A DNA stretch of 64,000 nucleotides from Nitrospira sp. (GTDB lineage Bacteria > Nitrospirota > Nitrospiria > Nitrospirales > Nitrospiraceae), in contig JARFXR010000002.1 in assembly GCA_029194535.1 (NCBI GenBank), forward strand, positions 1,116,001 to 1,180,000. The letters are read 5' to 3'. Of this stretch, positions 52,714 to 61,527 are shown one piece after another. Position 1 is the first letter of the stretch. Every line of letters starts with the position of its first letter. Below the pieces are notes generated by a model. It was not told where the DNA came from, ran no database searches, and was given only the letters and a program-made list of their open reading frames with translations. A program made the translations under genes and the position numbers.

Positions 52714-53379
52714 TTAGACGCCGCGCGCGTCCGGTGCCCAAATGAACTTGTGGAGTTGCAGCTGGAACCGAACCGGCAACCGGTCCGTCAAGATCCATTC
52801 AGCGAGCTGTCGTGGTTCAAGGCTCTCGAAGACCGGACTCATGAGCACCGGGCACAATCCTGCCAGACCATACCGCTCGATGATCCCGACCGCCCAGTCG
52901 TAGTCGTGCCGGCCGGCGATCACGAATTTGACTTCGTCCTTTGCGCTCAACCGCGTCAGGTTCTGCCACCACATCCGTTCCGTCATCCCGCTTCCCGGAC
53001 ACTTCACATCGAGGATCACGTGCGCACGGCGGTCAACCGGCGAAGTATCGATGGCGCCGCTGGTTTCAATCAGCACCGTGTAGTCCGCCTCACACAATGA
53101 CTCGATAAGCTGGAGGGCTTGGGATTGCGCCAGAGGCTCTCCCCCGGTGATTTCGACGAGTCTGCACCCGTATGACTTGACGGTGGTCAACACGTCGGCA
53201 ACGGACATCTCTTCTCCTCCATGAAATGCGTATGCCGTGTCGCACCACGTGCAACGGAGGGGACAGCCGGTCAGCCGTACAAAGACGCAGGGCTGCCCTG
53301 CGTAGGTGGATTCCCCTTGGATACTGTGGAAGATCTCGGTGATTCGCATGCCGAACGTTCCGTTCTGGAGATCGCTCAC
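52714..53379 (-). CDS. queE: 7-carboxy-7-deazaguanine synthase
   Basis: 221 residues. Small radical-SAM enzyme with CxxxCxxC in GCPLRCTWCDTAYAFHGG, EIFHSIQGESTYAGQPCVFVRL upstream, and EITGGEPLAQ. It converts 6-carboxy-tetrahydropterin to the 7-deazaguanine base, a precursor of queuosine in tRNA. The frame starts at GTG 53379; the ATG at 53349 (MRITEIF) is equally plausible and matches the usual family start. Other que genes are not in the window. Confidence 0.93.
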   Translation of the reverse strand: MSDLQNGTFGMRITEIFHSIQGESTYAGQPCVFVRLTGCPLRCTWCDTAYAFHGGEEMSVADVLTTVKSYGCRLVEITGGEPLAQSQALQLIESLCEADYTVLIETSGAIDTSPVDRRAHVILDVKCPGSGMTERMWWQNLTRLSAKDEVKFVIAGRHDYDWAVGIIERYGLAGLCPVLMSPVFESLEPRQLAEWILTDRLPVRFQLQLHKFIWAPDARGV

Positions 53380-53387
53380 GCGCGCCT

Positions 53388-54077
53388 CTACCGCCAGCGC
53401 ACGATCGGCCAGTGATGTTGCACGGCGACCGTGCCCATCCCGCAGATGGGGTTAACGACCGTCGGATGGCCGACCGCTCTGAGTATCTCAAGATCTCCCG
53501 CACTATCGCCATCGGCGAAGCAGGACCCTAAGTCGACATCCAACTCGGCAGCCAGCCTTTGAATGACTGCTCGCTTCTCTTCGCCGTAGGGCAGGGCAGC
53601 CACCAATCGGCCCGTATAGAGTCCTTCGACCTGCTCAGGTACTGCCGCAATAGATCGATCGATGCGGAGCACCTCCGCAATGGGTTGAACGAGGAAATCC
53701 AGCGAGCCGGTGATGAGAACGATCCGGTGCCCGGCGCGACGATGTTCTTCCATCCGCCTCATCCCAGCGACCACCACGACGGGGCAGATCTCCTCGCGAC
53801 AGAACTCCTCTCCCAGCGGCCCAATCACTTGGGTCGGTTTACCGGTGAGATACAACTTGTGCTCCCGGAGAGGCTGGAGCGACGGCGCGGGCAAATGCCG
53901 GAGGAGCCATCCTGCGCTGGTCCTCAATTCCGGCCACCCGACGACCTTCCACCTCCAGAGGGACCGGAAGAATCGCACCTCGGTGGCCTCGCCAGGCAGC
54001 AAGGTGTTGTCCAAATCAAAAAACGCGGCGACCTGAGTCCCGGTCCGAGATCGGGAAAGCATATGAGCGGGCGGCAT
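53388..54077 (-). CDS. HAD-family (IB) phosphatase, SerB-like
   Basis: About 229 residues from ATG 54077 (AGGA 10 bases upstream). HAD motif I FFDLDNTLLPG, motif II VLITGSLDFLVQPIAEVLRID (Thr/Ser), motif III Lys in EEKRAVI, motif IV FADGDSAGDLEIL. A helical cap lies between motifs I and II. Subfamily IB includes phosphoserine phosphatases and lipid-phosphate phosphatases; the substrate is not determinable here. It ends 8 bases before the queE frame. Confidence 0.82.
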   Translation of the reverse strand: MPPAHMLSRSRTGTQVAAFFDLDNTLLPGEATEVRFFRSLWRWKVVGWPELRTSAGWLLRHLPAPSLQPLREHKLYLTGKPTQVIGPLGEEFCREEICPVVVVAGMRRMEEHRRAGHRIVLITGSLDFLVQPIAEVLRIDRSIAAVPEQVEGLYTGRLVAALPYGEEKRAVIQRLAAELDVDLGSCFADGDSAGDLEILRAVGHPTVVNPICGMGTVAVQHHWPIVRWR

Positions 54078-54428
54078 TGATGAGTCGTCCTGAGTCGGAT
54101 GATCCGAAAGGTGTGCACAGAACCCATTCGAGACGTGCGGGCCGATTCTACCGAACGTTCCGTTCGTTGACAAGAATTTTGGGCTCCTCCTATAATGCCG
54201 CTCCCTCTGAGTCGGATGGCCACCCGCTGCGTGTCGCGAGGAGCAGGATGTTCAAACGGGCCGGCGACTAGACGTCAGTCAGCGAGAGCCAAGTGCTCAG
54301 GCATGCACAAAATGCCCGTAGAACAACGCCGCAGGGAGCCTGCGAATGAGGCGTAGGAGGGATGTTACGTCCCAGTGAAACAGGCGACCGAAAAGGACGT
54401 TGAAGGGCATTTTCAGTGTGCCTTTAGT
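54078..54428. other. Intergenic stretch before tRNA-Leu(GAG)
   Basis: No gene seen in 351 bases. It holds the second copy of the 29-base dispersed repeat (54327-54355), followed by ACGTCC ... GGACGT (about 54366-54402), which could form a stem. Confidence 0.45.
54327..54355. repeat. 29-base dispersed repeat, copy 2
   Basis: CGCCGCAGG-GAGCCTGCG-AATGAGGCGTA, 26 of 29 identical to 6302-6330. It lies about 75 bases before tRNA-Leu(GAG). Confidence 0.5.
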
Positions 54429-54512
54429 GCCGAAGTGGTGGAATGGCAGACACGCACGTTTGAGGGGCGTGTGGCGAAAGCCGTGCGGGTTCAAGTCCCG
54501 CCTTCGGCACCA
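54429..54512 (+). tRNA. tRNA-Leu (anticodon GAG)
   Basis: 84 bases with CCA encoded. Acceptor GCCGAAG/CTTCGGC, D arm TGGTGGAATGGCAGACACG, anticodon stem CACGT/GCGTG around TTGAGGG (anticodon GAG), class-II variable arm TGGCGAAAGCCGT, T arm GCGGGTTCAAGTCCCGC. It reads CUC and CUU. Confidence 0.94.
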
Positions 54513-54746
54513 ACATCATCTTCTCTCAAGTTGTGACGCCGGCTGACACAAGACTGGGCGGCTCGTTTCATCGGTCACCTGCTCCCGGTTTCACGTCCAA
54601 AGCCTGCATCAAGCGGACCTCTCCACGTGAAAGACGCCAATTGTTTGCCCTCCCACACAGCGGATGCTAGAGTGATCCATGAAACGTACACGACCGAAAT
54701 GAGTCGTGTCGGGGCGGATATGACCATAAAGCGAACGGGGAGCGCT

Positions 54747-55118
54747 ATGCCTTCCATTCTGATCGTTGACGATGAGCACCAGATTCGCCAACTGATTCGA
54801 ACGACGTTTGAAGAAGCCGGATATCGCGTCGCAGAGGCCAGCAACGGACGAGACGCGCTTGAGCAGTACCGCCTTCAACCCGCGGACGTCGTGATTACGG
54901 ATATCTTAATGCCCGATCAAGATGGCTTGGAGTGCATTACCGTCTTGCGACGCGAATCGCCAAGCGTGAAGATCATCGCCATTACCGGCGGCAGCGACAT
55001 GATCGGAGTCCTTGGATTTCTGGACGTCGCAAAAATGCTGGGCGCGCACAGCACGCTGCAAAAACCCTTTGAGATGAAAGCTCTACTGGACGCAGCTGAA
55101 TCCGCGCTCCTTGCCTGA
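54747..55118 (+). CDS. Single-domain (CheY-like) response regulator
   Basis: 123 residues from ATG 54747 (GGGGAG upstream); in-frame ATGs at 54720 and 54699 would add a basic leader. It is a lone receiver domain: Asp8/Asp9, phosphoacceptor Asp52 (ITDILMPDQDG), Thr80 and Lys106 (LQKPFEM). There is no output domain and no kinase gene adjacent, so its partner must be elsewhere. It may act as a phosphate shuttle. Confidence 0.88.
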   Translation: MPSILIVDDEHQIRQLIRTTFEEAGYRVAEASNGRDALEQYRLQPADVVITDILMPDQDGLECITVLRRESPSVKIIAITGGSDMIGVLGFLDVAKMLGAHSTLQKPFEMKALLDAAESALLA

Positions 55119-55202
55119 AGATTCCGTTATACTCGGCCCGCCCCGCGTTGACAAAACCGTCCCCCACACTCACACTGGAACAAACCGGACACATGCTACG
55201 GT

Positions 55203-55628
55203 ATGAACCAGTTCCGGGTCCAACTCATCAACGCGTTCGCAGGCAGTACCGTCGTGGCCATCGGCGCCTGGCTGGCGTGGGCTCAACTCTCGCCTGTCGG
55301 AGGAGGTATCATCTTTGCCGTCTCTCTTGGATTTCTGGCACGGAGAGGTAGAACCATCACCACGATTTGGGCCTGGGTCACCTTGCTGTTGGGAATCGAG
55401 AGCTTCCTCTGGCCGATCGTCACAATGCAGCAAATCAGTTCCACAACCTCTCAGCCCTCCGACGAGCAGCTGGGCGTGCTGCTCTCCGCCGCGCTCATGG
55501 GCATTCTCTCCGCAGCGTTTTGGTTGGCCTTTTCCTACGGATTGTTTAAACGATCGGCAACACCGGCCGTGGGATCCGTCGGAGACGCGCCTCCGGCCGT
55601 GCGCGCTGCTTCCCGAAAGAAACGCTGA
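55203..55628 (+). CDS. Hypothetical membrane protein
   Basis: 141 residues with about four hydrophobic helices (VVAIGAWLAWA, GGGIIFAVSLGFLA, TIWAWVTLLLGIESFLWPIV, LLSAALMGILSAAFWLAFSYGLF) and a short basic tail (RAASRKKR). No domain recognised. The stop directly abuts the end of the convergent priA gene. Confidence 0.65.
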   Translation: MNQFRVQLINAFAGSTVVAIGAWLAWAQLSPVGGGIIFAVSLGFLARRGRTITTIWAWVTLLLGIESFLWPIVTMQQISSTTSQPSDEQLGVLLSAALMGILSAAFWLAFSYGLFKRSATPAVGSVGDAPPAVRAASRKKR

Positions 55629-57929
55629 TCACCACATCTCGACGGGATCCACATCGACGTCGAATTTGACGGCATGACTCGGATGGGCGTCCTCGACGAG
55701 TTCAAGACTCTGCCGCACCAACCGCACGCCCTGTTCCCGCCAGGCAGACTTGACCAAAATCTGGCGTCGATGCCGCCCGCGAATGTTGGGTCCAGGAGGC
55801 GTAACCGGCCCGAGTACGGCATCCTCACCAAAACCGGTTGGTCGCACCGTATCCGACATGATCAGAGACGCCCGGAGCCGGTCGACCAGATCACACGCGG
55901 CCTTCTCGACAAGGTTCCGATCCCTTCCTGACACGTAAAGCCCGATCAAGTGAACGGCCGGCGGATACCGGAGCGCTCTTCGATGGCGAAGTTCTTCGGC
56001 GGAGAATATCGTCTCATCCTCGTGAACGACGGCCTGAATGGAATGATGGGACGGCAGGTGAGACTGGATCACGACGCGTCCCCCGTCTTTGGCCGGGCGG
56101 GCCAGCGCCGCGGCCCCCCAGAGCATATGATAGCTGCGCTCGGCTGCTCGGAAATCGGGAAGATTGAGACTGGCGTCGGCATAAAGGACACCGACAAGAC
56201 CGACCAGAGGCACGGCATAGTCCCGAAGGACCAGTTGCGTCCCAATGAGAACATCCCACTGACGGTCCTGAATGACTTTCCACCCTGCGATCGCCTGTGA
56301 CGGCTTCCGCATGGTGTCCCCATCAGCCCGAACCACCCGTGCACCGGGAAACAGGCAGCCGACTTCTTCCTCAACACGTTCAGTCCCATCACCGATCGGC
56401 TGCAGATCATGCCCGGAACAGACAGGGCAGGTGCTCGGAGGAGCCGTAGATGTTCCACAATACGAACACAGCAACCGCCCGGTCCGCCTGGAATAGCCTA
56501 GTGCAATCCGGCAGGATGCGCATCGTGGCACTTGGCCGCAATCGCGACACACAAGCGCGTTCGCATAGCCCTTGCGATTGAGGAAGAGCAGGACACCGGA
56601 TCGGCGGTCGATTGCCTCGCGCATCGCGTCAAGCAACGGCGGAGTCAAGAGCGTACGTTTGCCGAAAGACCGGAGATCGACAACCTCGACGTTCGGCCTC
56701 GATCCCACCGGCGGCGCCTGGCGGATGACAGTACCCGCGTCGCTCATGGGACTGGCGACATCCAGCGGGACCTGAGAACAGCCGAGAATCAGGACACCTT
56801 GACTCTCCTCAATACGCAGGCGCGCCACCTCCCGGGCGTGATAGCGCGGCTCCTGCGGTTCCTTAAGCGACGTATCGCCATCGGCCTCGACCCAAATCAT
56901 TCCCAAGGACGAGAACGGAAGAAACACGGCTGACCTGGTTCCCAACACGACCTGCGGTGTCGGCTCCTTCACTCGACGCCACACCTCCGCCCGCGTCTCA
57001 TCGGATAAAGCCGAATGCAGGCAGGCGGCAACGGTGATTCCCCGCTTGGTGAGCCTGTCGGCCAACCACCGCGCTCGATCCGTTTCTCCGACCAATACCA
57101 GGACCGACCGTCCGCCGGTGACCGTTCGATGAATGGCCCGGCATAGATATTCCACACGGTCCGCGAGGGATGTCTGGAGAATAAACGTGTCCGATTGACC
57201 GCTCTCGAGCGCCGCGCGCAGGCGCGACTCGAAGGCACGAGACGTATTGTCATCCGCAAACGAATGCTCCCCGAGGGGAAACGAACCGGATACCGTCGTC
57301 TGACCCAATTCAACCGGAGGAGAACCGACGGGATCGGATCGTACCTGAAGCTCAGCGACCCAACCTTTCTTGACGAAGTCCTCCACGATTCGTCTTTGTG
57401 ATGGGGCGCTGTGTTTCAACAGGGTGGTCATCCTGAGCCCCGTCGGCTTCTTTCGCAACCGTTCGAGCAGGTAACGAGGCTCGTCTCCAAGAGATCCTGT
57501 TCTCAGTGCCTCGCGGCCCGATATGGTCAATCTGAGGCAGCGACTCCGCTGCTTGCTGCCGCCAGGAGGAGGTTGGACCAACCTCAAGCATTGCCCCAAC
57601 GGGGCGACATAGTGGTCTGCCACACGCCTCGCAAGCTCAAGCAGCTCAAGCGGAATTTCATTGAGTCCGTCGGCCGTGGTGGCGGAACTGATTTCTTTGA
57701 GTCGTTCCCGGCTTACTCCCACCGGAAGGTGCTCATCGATCGAGATCACAGTGCCTTTGAGCTGACTCCGTCCAAACGGCACGTGAACACAGTGCCCGAC
57801 TCGAAGGATCGGCCGTAGATGCGCGGGCACCAGATAGGTAAATGAACTCCGGATGTGGCGGGGGACGACGATCTCCGCGTAAAGATGCGGAGCAGGAACG
57901 GGCAACTTCGCAGGCGAAGCGTCTCGCAT
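55629..57929 (-). CDS. priA: Primosomal protein N' (PriA) lacking ATPase motifs
   Basis: 766 residues with the PriA order: 3'-end DNA-binding domain (YAEIVVPRHIRSSFTYLVP...), helicase-like core, two zinc sites (Cys461, 464, 470, 473, 488, 491, 501, 504) and a C-terminal domain. Family landmarks GTRSAVF, PRYHAREVA, NRKGYA and PDFRAAER are kept. Motif I, normally GVTGSGKTEVYL, is QTSLADRVEYL (about 252-262). Motif II, normally VDEEHDxSYK, is VEADGDTSLK (347-356). Motif VI, normally QVAGRAGR, is GAAALARPA. It should load the replisome without ATP-driven unwinding, as in some Actinobacteria. Confidence 0.9.
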   Translation of the reverse strand: MRDASPAKLPVPAPHLYAEIVVPRHIRSSFTYLVPAHLRPILRVGHCVHVPFGRSQLKGTVISIDEHLPVGVSRERLKEISSATTADGLNEIPLELLELARRVADHYVAPLGQCLRLVQPPPGGSKQRSRCLRLTISGREALRTGSLGDEPRYLLERLRKKPTGLRMTTLLKHSAPSQRRIVEDFVKKGWVAELQVRSDPVGSPPVELGQTTVSGSFPLGEHSFADDNTSRAFESRLRAALESGQSDTFILQTSLADRVEYLCRAIHRTVTGGRSVLVLVGETDRARWLADRLTKRGITVAACLHSALSDETRAEVWRRVKEPTPQVVLGTRSAVFLPFSSLGMIWVEADGDTSLKEPQEPRYHAREVARLRIEESQGVLILGCSQVPLDVASPMSDAGTVIRQAPPVGSRPNVEVVDLRSFGKRTLLTPPLLDAMREAIDRRSGVLLFLNRKGYANALVCRDCGQVPRCASCRIALGYSRRTGRLLCSYCGTSTAPPSTCPVCSGHDLQPIGDGTERVEEEVGCLFPGARVVRADGDTMRKPSQAIAGWKVIQDRQWDVLIGTQLVLRDYAVPLVGLVGVLYADASLNLPDFRAAERSYHMLWGAAALARPAKDGGRVVIQSHLPSHHSIQAVVHEDETIFSAEELRHRRALRYPPAVHLIGLYVSGRDRNLVEKAACDLVDRLRASLIMSDTVRPTGFGEDAVLGPVTPPGPNIRGRHRRQILVKSAWREQGVRLVRQSLELVEDAHPSHAVKFDVDVDPVEMW

Positions 57930-57976
57930 GACTCATTGTAGCAGCAGAAGAAATGGGCGGACAACGGAAGGGCGAC

Positions 57977-58010
57977 GACGGAGGGGCACGCGTATGCATG
58001 CCCCTCCGTC
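57977..58010 (-). terminator. Terminator of the OmpA-family gene at 58030
   Basis: A perfect 12-bp stem (GACGGAGGGGCA at 57977-57988, complement 57999-58010) with a 10-base loop, 20 bases past the stop codon of the minus-strand gene. Confidence 0.75.
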
Positions 58011-58029
58011 TCATAATGAACTGAACGAG

Positions 58030-59577
58030 TTAGGGTTGAAGGGGAACGGACGCTTCGGCAGTCTGTTCCTGACCGATCGCTTCCGACGTCTCCGTCGCTT
58101 TGTCCGCGGTGAGTTGAGCAGCTCCGACCCGCTCGGCAACAGTACCAGTGGCGCTTGGCTGCGGGGTCGGGGCTCGGTCGGCAGAAGCCATCGAGACCTC
58201 CGGTTTTTCCAACGGTAGAGCACCGACCTTCTCCGCACGTTCTTCTACAACCGGGCCCCGTGCCTGCTCGGGGAGAGTCGCATCGGACTCCGGAAGGTAC
58301 AGCACGATATCCACCCGGCGATTCTTTTGTCGACCGACGTCTGTGGCATTGCTCACCAGAGGTTTCGTATCGCCGTATCCCACGGACGAGATCCTTACCG
58401 AGTCAATCCCCCCCCTCTCCACGAGGTAGCGCAGCACACCGCTTGCGCGAGCCTTCGAAAGATCCCAGTTGGTCGGATATCGCGATTTCAGGGCGGGGCC
58501 GATTTCCATATTGTCGGCATGGCCTTCCACACGAATGAGCTGGTCCGCAGGTGCAGTTTTCAGATGCTCGGCGAGCGCATCGAGTACCTTATAGCCCTCC
58601 GGCCTGATCGTAGCCTCGCCCGACTCGTACCGCAACTGCCTCATGAGATCGCTGAGGGTGATGCGTGTCTCGCGCGACACGGACTGAACGTTCCGAGCCT
58701 CCTCCCGAACCGCCTCTGTGGTCTGTGGGCTGTTGGTCCCGTGATGGGCCGCGCTCAGCGACTGCAATTTTTGCGGGGTCGGCATGGAGACGGGAACGGC
58801 TTCTCCCTCCGGTGGCTTGACGAAGAATCGGTCACCGGGCAGAATTCGTGAGGTCGATCGCGTGACCAAGGCGGCCGAGGTTCGCGCCTCCGTCGAGAGA
58901 ATCTTGATCTCTCCAACCGCCCTCGGCGGCAAATTCCCGCCCGAGCGAATGACTTCCATGGAATCACCAGGCCGCACTCCGTCGTTGCTGCCTCGGTCGA
59001 CATAGACGATGTTGCGTTGCGCAACCAAGGTCATGGCCTTGTCGGCCTGTAGCTCGACTACCATCCCGTTGACATCGCCGGACGACGGGAGTGAAGCCGG
59101 CTCCGGCTCGGTCGGCAGCACAAACCGCACCACCGGATCACCGGGAGATACCGCACCGTAGGCTCGGATCGCCCGCACCGTGGTGAGCGTCTTGTCGGTC
59201 CGTACGACTTCGACGATGGCCAGACGAATGACCAGGTATCCAAGATACTCCCTCGTCACCGGATGGAAAACCTTGCGGGCTTTCTTGAATACCGTATAGA
59301 GATCGCCGACCGCCGCAGTTCCGGGATTTTTCAGCCGCAGATAGAGGGTATCCCGTAATCCCAATTGCATCCGATCACCGGTCGTCTGATTGTCCCCTGT
59401 AGTGACATTCACCACCCCGTCCTGCGGACTAGTCTGCTGGATCGAGCCGGCGGCGAAGGCGAGCGCCGCTTCTCCGAATCGAATCACGTCCAGATCATCC
59501 GCCCAGGCCACAACGGGTGCAAGGATCATCACGCTGAGGAGGAACGGCAATGCGGTGCGAGTGAAATAGATGCTCAT
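58030..59577 (-). CDS. OmpA-domain envelope protein with FlgT-like middle region
   Basis: 515 residues. Signal peptide to about 26 (VAWA). A region of about 60-285 contains repeated segments LYLRLKNPGTAAVGDLYTVFKK and NIVYVDRGSNDGVRPGDSMEVI, like peptidoglycan-binding or FlgT-like barrels. The OmpA domain (about 320-430) has IRVEGHADNMEIG, DLSKARASGVLRYL and VGRQKNRRVDIVL. The tail of about 85 residues is Glu/Ala/Pro-rich. It probably links outer structures to peptidoglycan. It is transcribed alone from the promoter at 59617-59644. Confidence 0.8.
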   Translation of the reverse strand: MSIYFTRTALPFLLSVMILAPVVAWADDLDVIRFGEAALAFAAGSIQQTSPQDGVVNVTTGDNQTTGDRMQLGLRDTLYLRLKNPGTAAVGDLYTVFKKARKVFHPVTREYLGYLVIRLAIVEVVRTDKTLTTVRAIRAYGAVSPGDPVVRFVLPTEPEPASLPSSGDVNGMVVELQADKAMTLVAQRNIVYVDRGSNDGVRPGDSMEVIRSGGNLPPRAVGEIKILSTEARTSAALVTRSTSRILPGDRFFVKPPEGEAVPVSMPTPQKLQSLSAAHHGTNSPQTTEAVREEARNVQSVSRETRITLSDLMRQLRYESGEATIRPEGYKVLDALAEHLKTAPADQLIRVEGHADNMEIGPALKSRYPTNWDLSKARASGVLRYLVERGGIDSVRISSVGYGDTKPLVSNATDVGRQKNRRVDIVLYLPESDATLPEQARGPVVEERAEKVGALPLEKPEVSMASADRAPTPQPSATGTVAERVGAAQLTADKATETSEAIGQEQTAEASVPLQP

Positions 59578-59616
59578 GGGTCGTCCTTCTTGTTGGAAAC
59601 CAATGCTCTTGAGAGA

Positions 59617-59644
59617 ACCTTAGCAAACAGTCCCAGATTGTCAA
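59617..59644 (-). promoter_or_regulatory. Promoter of the OmpA-family gene
   Basis: On the minus strand consensus TTGACA (59644-59639), a 16-base spacer, TAAGGT (59622-59617), 39 bases before the ATG; AAGGACG is the ribosome site. Confidence 0.6.
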
Positions 59645-60098
59645 GAATATTGCAGACTTGTCCAACGATTGACCCGACATCAAACCCGGTGGTAAGGTCC
59701 CGCGAGAATGAAGCAGGCGGCACAGGGTTGAGGACGATGTCCGCACTTCCCCACCAAGTTCAGGGGCGATCCCGGCGCTCTCCCATTGAGACGCAGATCC
59801 ATCGGCGAAAGAACGCCCTGGCCTTGTCTCCTCTGGAAACGGAATGGGACCGTGCAGATCCAGCCAAGCCACCCCACCTTCGAATGGCCTCAGTTTTGAT
59901 GGTATCGCAGCCGAAGCCGTTGAAACAGCCTCCCGCTTCGCTGAGGGACCTCGACGAGATCCAGCGGAATCCCGAACCTCTCTCCTAGGACTTTTGGGGT
60001 CAGACTCCGCTAGGTCCTTTGTACGCTTGCTATCTCTGCGATCCGCCGTCTAAGATCCTCCATTCTGGCGCAACTCAAGGTGTTGAAAGGTCATTTCG
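59645..60098. other. Intergenic stretch before nuoA
   Basis: No gene I believe in 454 bases; open frames here are short and lack family signals. AGGAC (59990-59994) and GTCCT (60013-60017 region) could form a stem ahead of nuoA. No promoter for the nuo operon stands out by eye. Confidence 0.4.
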
Positions 60099-60482
60099 AT
60101 GAGTGGCATTGAGTTACTCCTCGAGTATCTGACGAAGTATTTTCCGATTCTGCTTTTCATTTTTATCGCGTTGGCGTTCGGCGTCGTGACGCTGCTGCTC
60201 AGTTACTTGGTTCAACCCAAGTATCCTGAACCGGAGAAACTCTCGACCTACGAATGCGGGTCGGAACCCTTTTCGGACGCCCGCATGCCCTTTCCGGTCC
60301 GCTACTACATCTTTGCGATGCTCTTCGTGATTTTCGACATTGAGGTGATCTTTTTATATCCCTGGGCCGTGACGTTCGAGAAGCTCGGCCTGATCGGGCT
60401 GGTCGAAATGCTGATTTTCATCGCCTTGTTTGTGGTGGCCTACGTCTATGCGTGGCGCAAGGGAGCGCTCGAATGGGACTGA
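60099..60482 (+). CDS. nuoA: NADH-quinone oxidoreductase subunit A
   Basis: 127 residues with three membrane helices. Conserved loop [50 protein letters not shown], which includes the Cys of the conformational-switch loop. It is part of the membrane arm of complex I at the quinone site. Its last 10 bases overlap nuoB. It is first in the nuoABCD-G operon. Confidence 0.96.
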   Translation: MSGIELLLEYLTKYFPILLFIFIALAFGVVTLLLSYLVQPKYPEPEKLSTYECGSEPFSDARMPFPVRYYIFAMLFVIFDIEVIFLYPWAVTFEKLGLIGLVEMLIFIALFVVAYVYAWRKGALEWD

Positions 60483-61000
60483 TTCAACTGGGCCGACAGG
60501 AAAAGGACGGGGCACCGGACGTCATTACGACGACGGTGGAAAAGGCGGTGAATTGGGCCCGCAAAGGCTCCCTTTGGCCGATGACGTTCGGCCTGGCGTG
60601 CTGCGCCATCGAGATGATCGCGGCCGTGTCCTCGCGCTATGACATGGACCGCTACGGCGCCGGTGTGTTTCGTGCCTCTCCGAGGCAATCAGATCTCATG
60701 ATCGTGGCCGGGACCGTCTGCCGCCGGATGGCTCCGGTCATTCGGAAGATTTACGACCAGATGCCGGAGCCCAAGTACGTGATCGCCATGGGGTCATGCG
60801 CAACGTCCGGCAACATTTACGACAGCTACAGCGTGGTGCAGGGAGTCGATCGGTTCGTACCGGTGGATATTTATGTGCCAGGCTGCCCCCCCACTCCTGA
60901 AGCCCTCTTCGACGGAATCTTGAAATTGCAAGACCGGATCATGCAGAAGCGGGTGTTCTTGAAGCAGCCTGAGCAGGTCAAGCCGCGCGTCAAGGCGTAA
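60473..61000 (+). CDS. nuoB: NADH-quinone oxidoreductase subunit B
   Basis: 175 residues from ATG 60473 (AGGGAG upstream); seven more upstream codons are open but inside nuoA. The ligands of terminal cluster N2 are Cys43, Cys44 (GLACCAIEM), Cys109 (GSCATSGN) and Cys138 ([10 protein letters not shown]). It passes electrons to quinone. The C-terminal stretch is basic. Confidence 0.97.
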   Translation: MGLIQLGRQEKDGAPDVITTTVEKAVNWARKGSLWPMTFGLACCAIEMIAAVSSRYDMDRYGAGVFRASPRQSDLMIVAGTVCRRMAPVIRKIYDQMPEPKYVIAMGSCATSGNIYDSYSVVQGVDRFVPVDIYVPGCPPTPEALFDGILKLQDRIMQKRVFLKQPEQVKPRVKA

Positions 61001-61009
61001 AGAGCGTCC

Positions 61010-61513
61010 ATGTCTCTCCAGCAAATATCGAATCGCATTCAAGAGAATTTCAGCGAGGCGGTCATTCAAGCCGTCGAATGGCGGGGAGATTTGGCGGTGA
61101 CGGTCAGTCGGGAACGGCTTCATGAGGTCGCGCAGTTCCTACACGACGATCCCGCAATGGACTTCGACTACATCGTTCATGTCAGTTCCGTCGATTGGCC
61201 GGACGACGAGTTGCGTTTTGAAGTCGTGTACGAGTTCTATTCTATCCGCAAGTGCCACAGAATCAGGCTCAAGACGCGCGTGGCGGAATCGGACTGCGTC
61301 GTGGACTCGCTGACTGATATTTGGAAAGGCGCAGACTTCATGGAACGGGAGGTGTACGACATGATGGGGATCCGATTTCGTCGGCATCCCGACCTTCGCC
61401 GCATCCTCATGCCGGACGACTATACCGAAGGCTATCCTCTACGGAAAGACTTTCCGCTCCGGGGGAAAGGATGGCGCGACACGTTTGATTTCCTGGACGA
61501 GACGGCGCGTTAA
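61010..61513 (+). CDS. nuoC: NADH-quinone oxidoreductase subunit C
   Basis: 167 residues, separate from NuoD. Ends with the 30-kDa subunit signature EREVYDMMGIRFRRHPDLRRILMPDDYTEGYPLRKDFPL. It belongs to the hydrophilic connecting part of complex I. It lies 9 bases after nuoB. Confidence 0.95.
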   Translation: MSLQQISNRIQENFSEAVIQAVEWRGDLAVTVSRERLHEVAQFLHDDPAMDFDYIVHVSSVDWPDDELRFEVVYEFYSIRKCHRIRLKTRVAESDCVVDSLTDIWKGADFMEREVYDMMGIRFRRHPDLRRILMPDDYTEGYPLRKDFPLRGKGWRDTFDFLDETAR

Positions 61514-61527
61514 GGACCTGTCGAACC

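Noticed and set aside
59365-59988. 207-codon frame ahead of nuoA
   Set aside because: Its first third lies opposite the OmpA-family gene, there is no ribosome site, and the sequence shows no family or signal; treated as non-coding.
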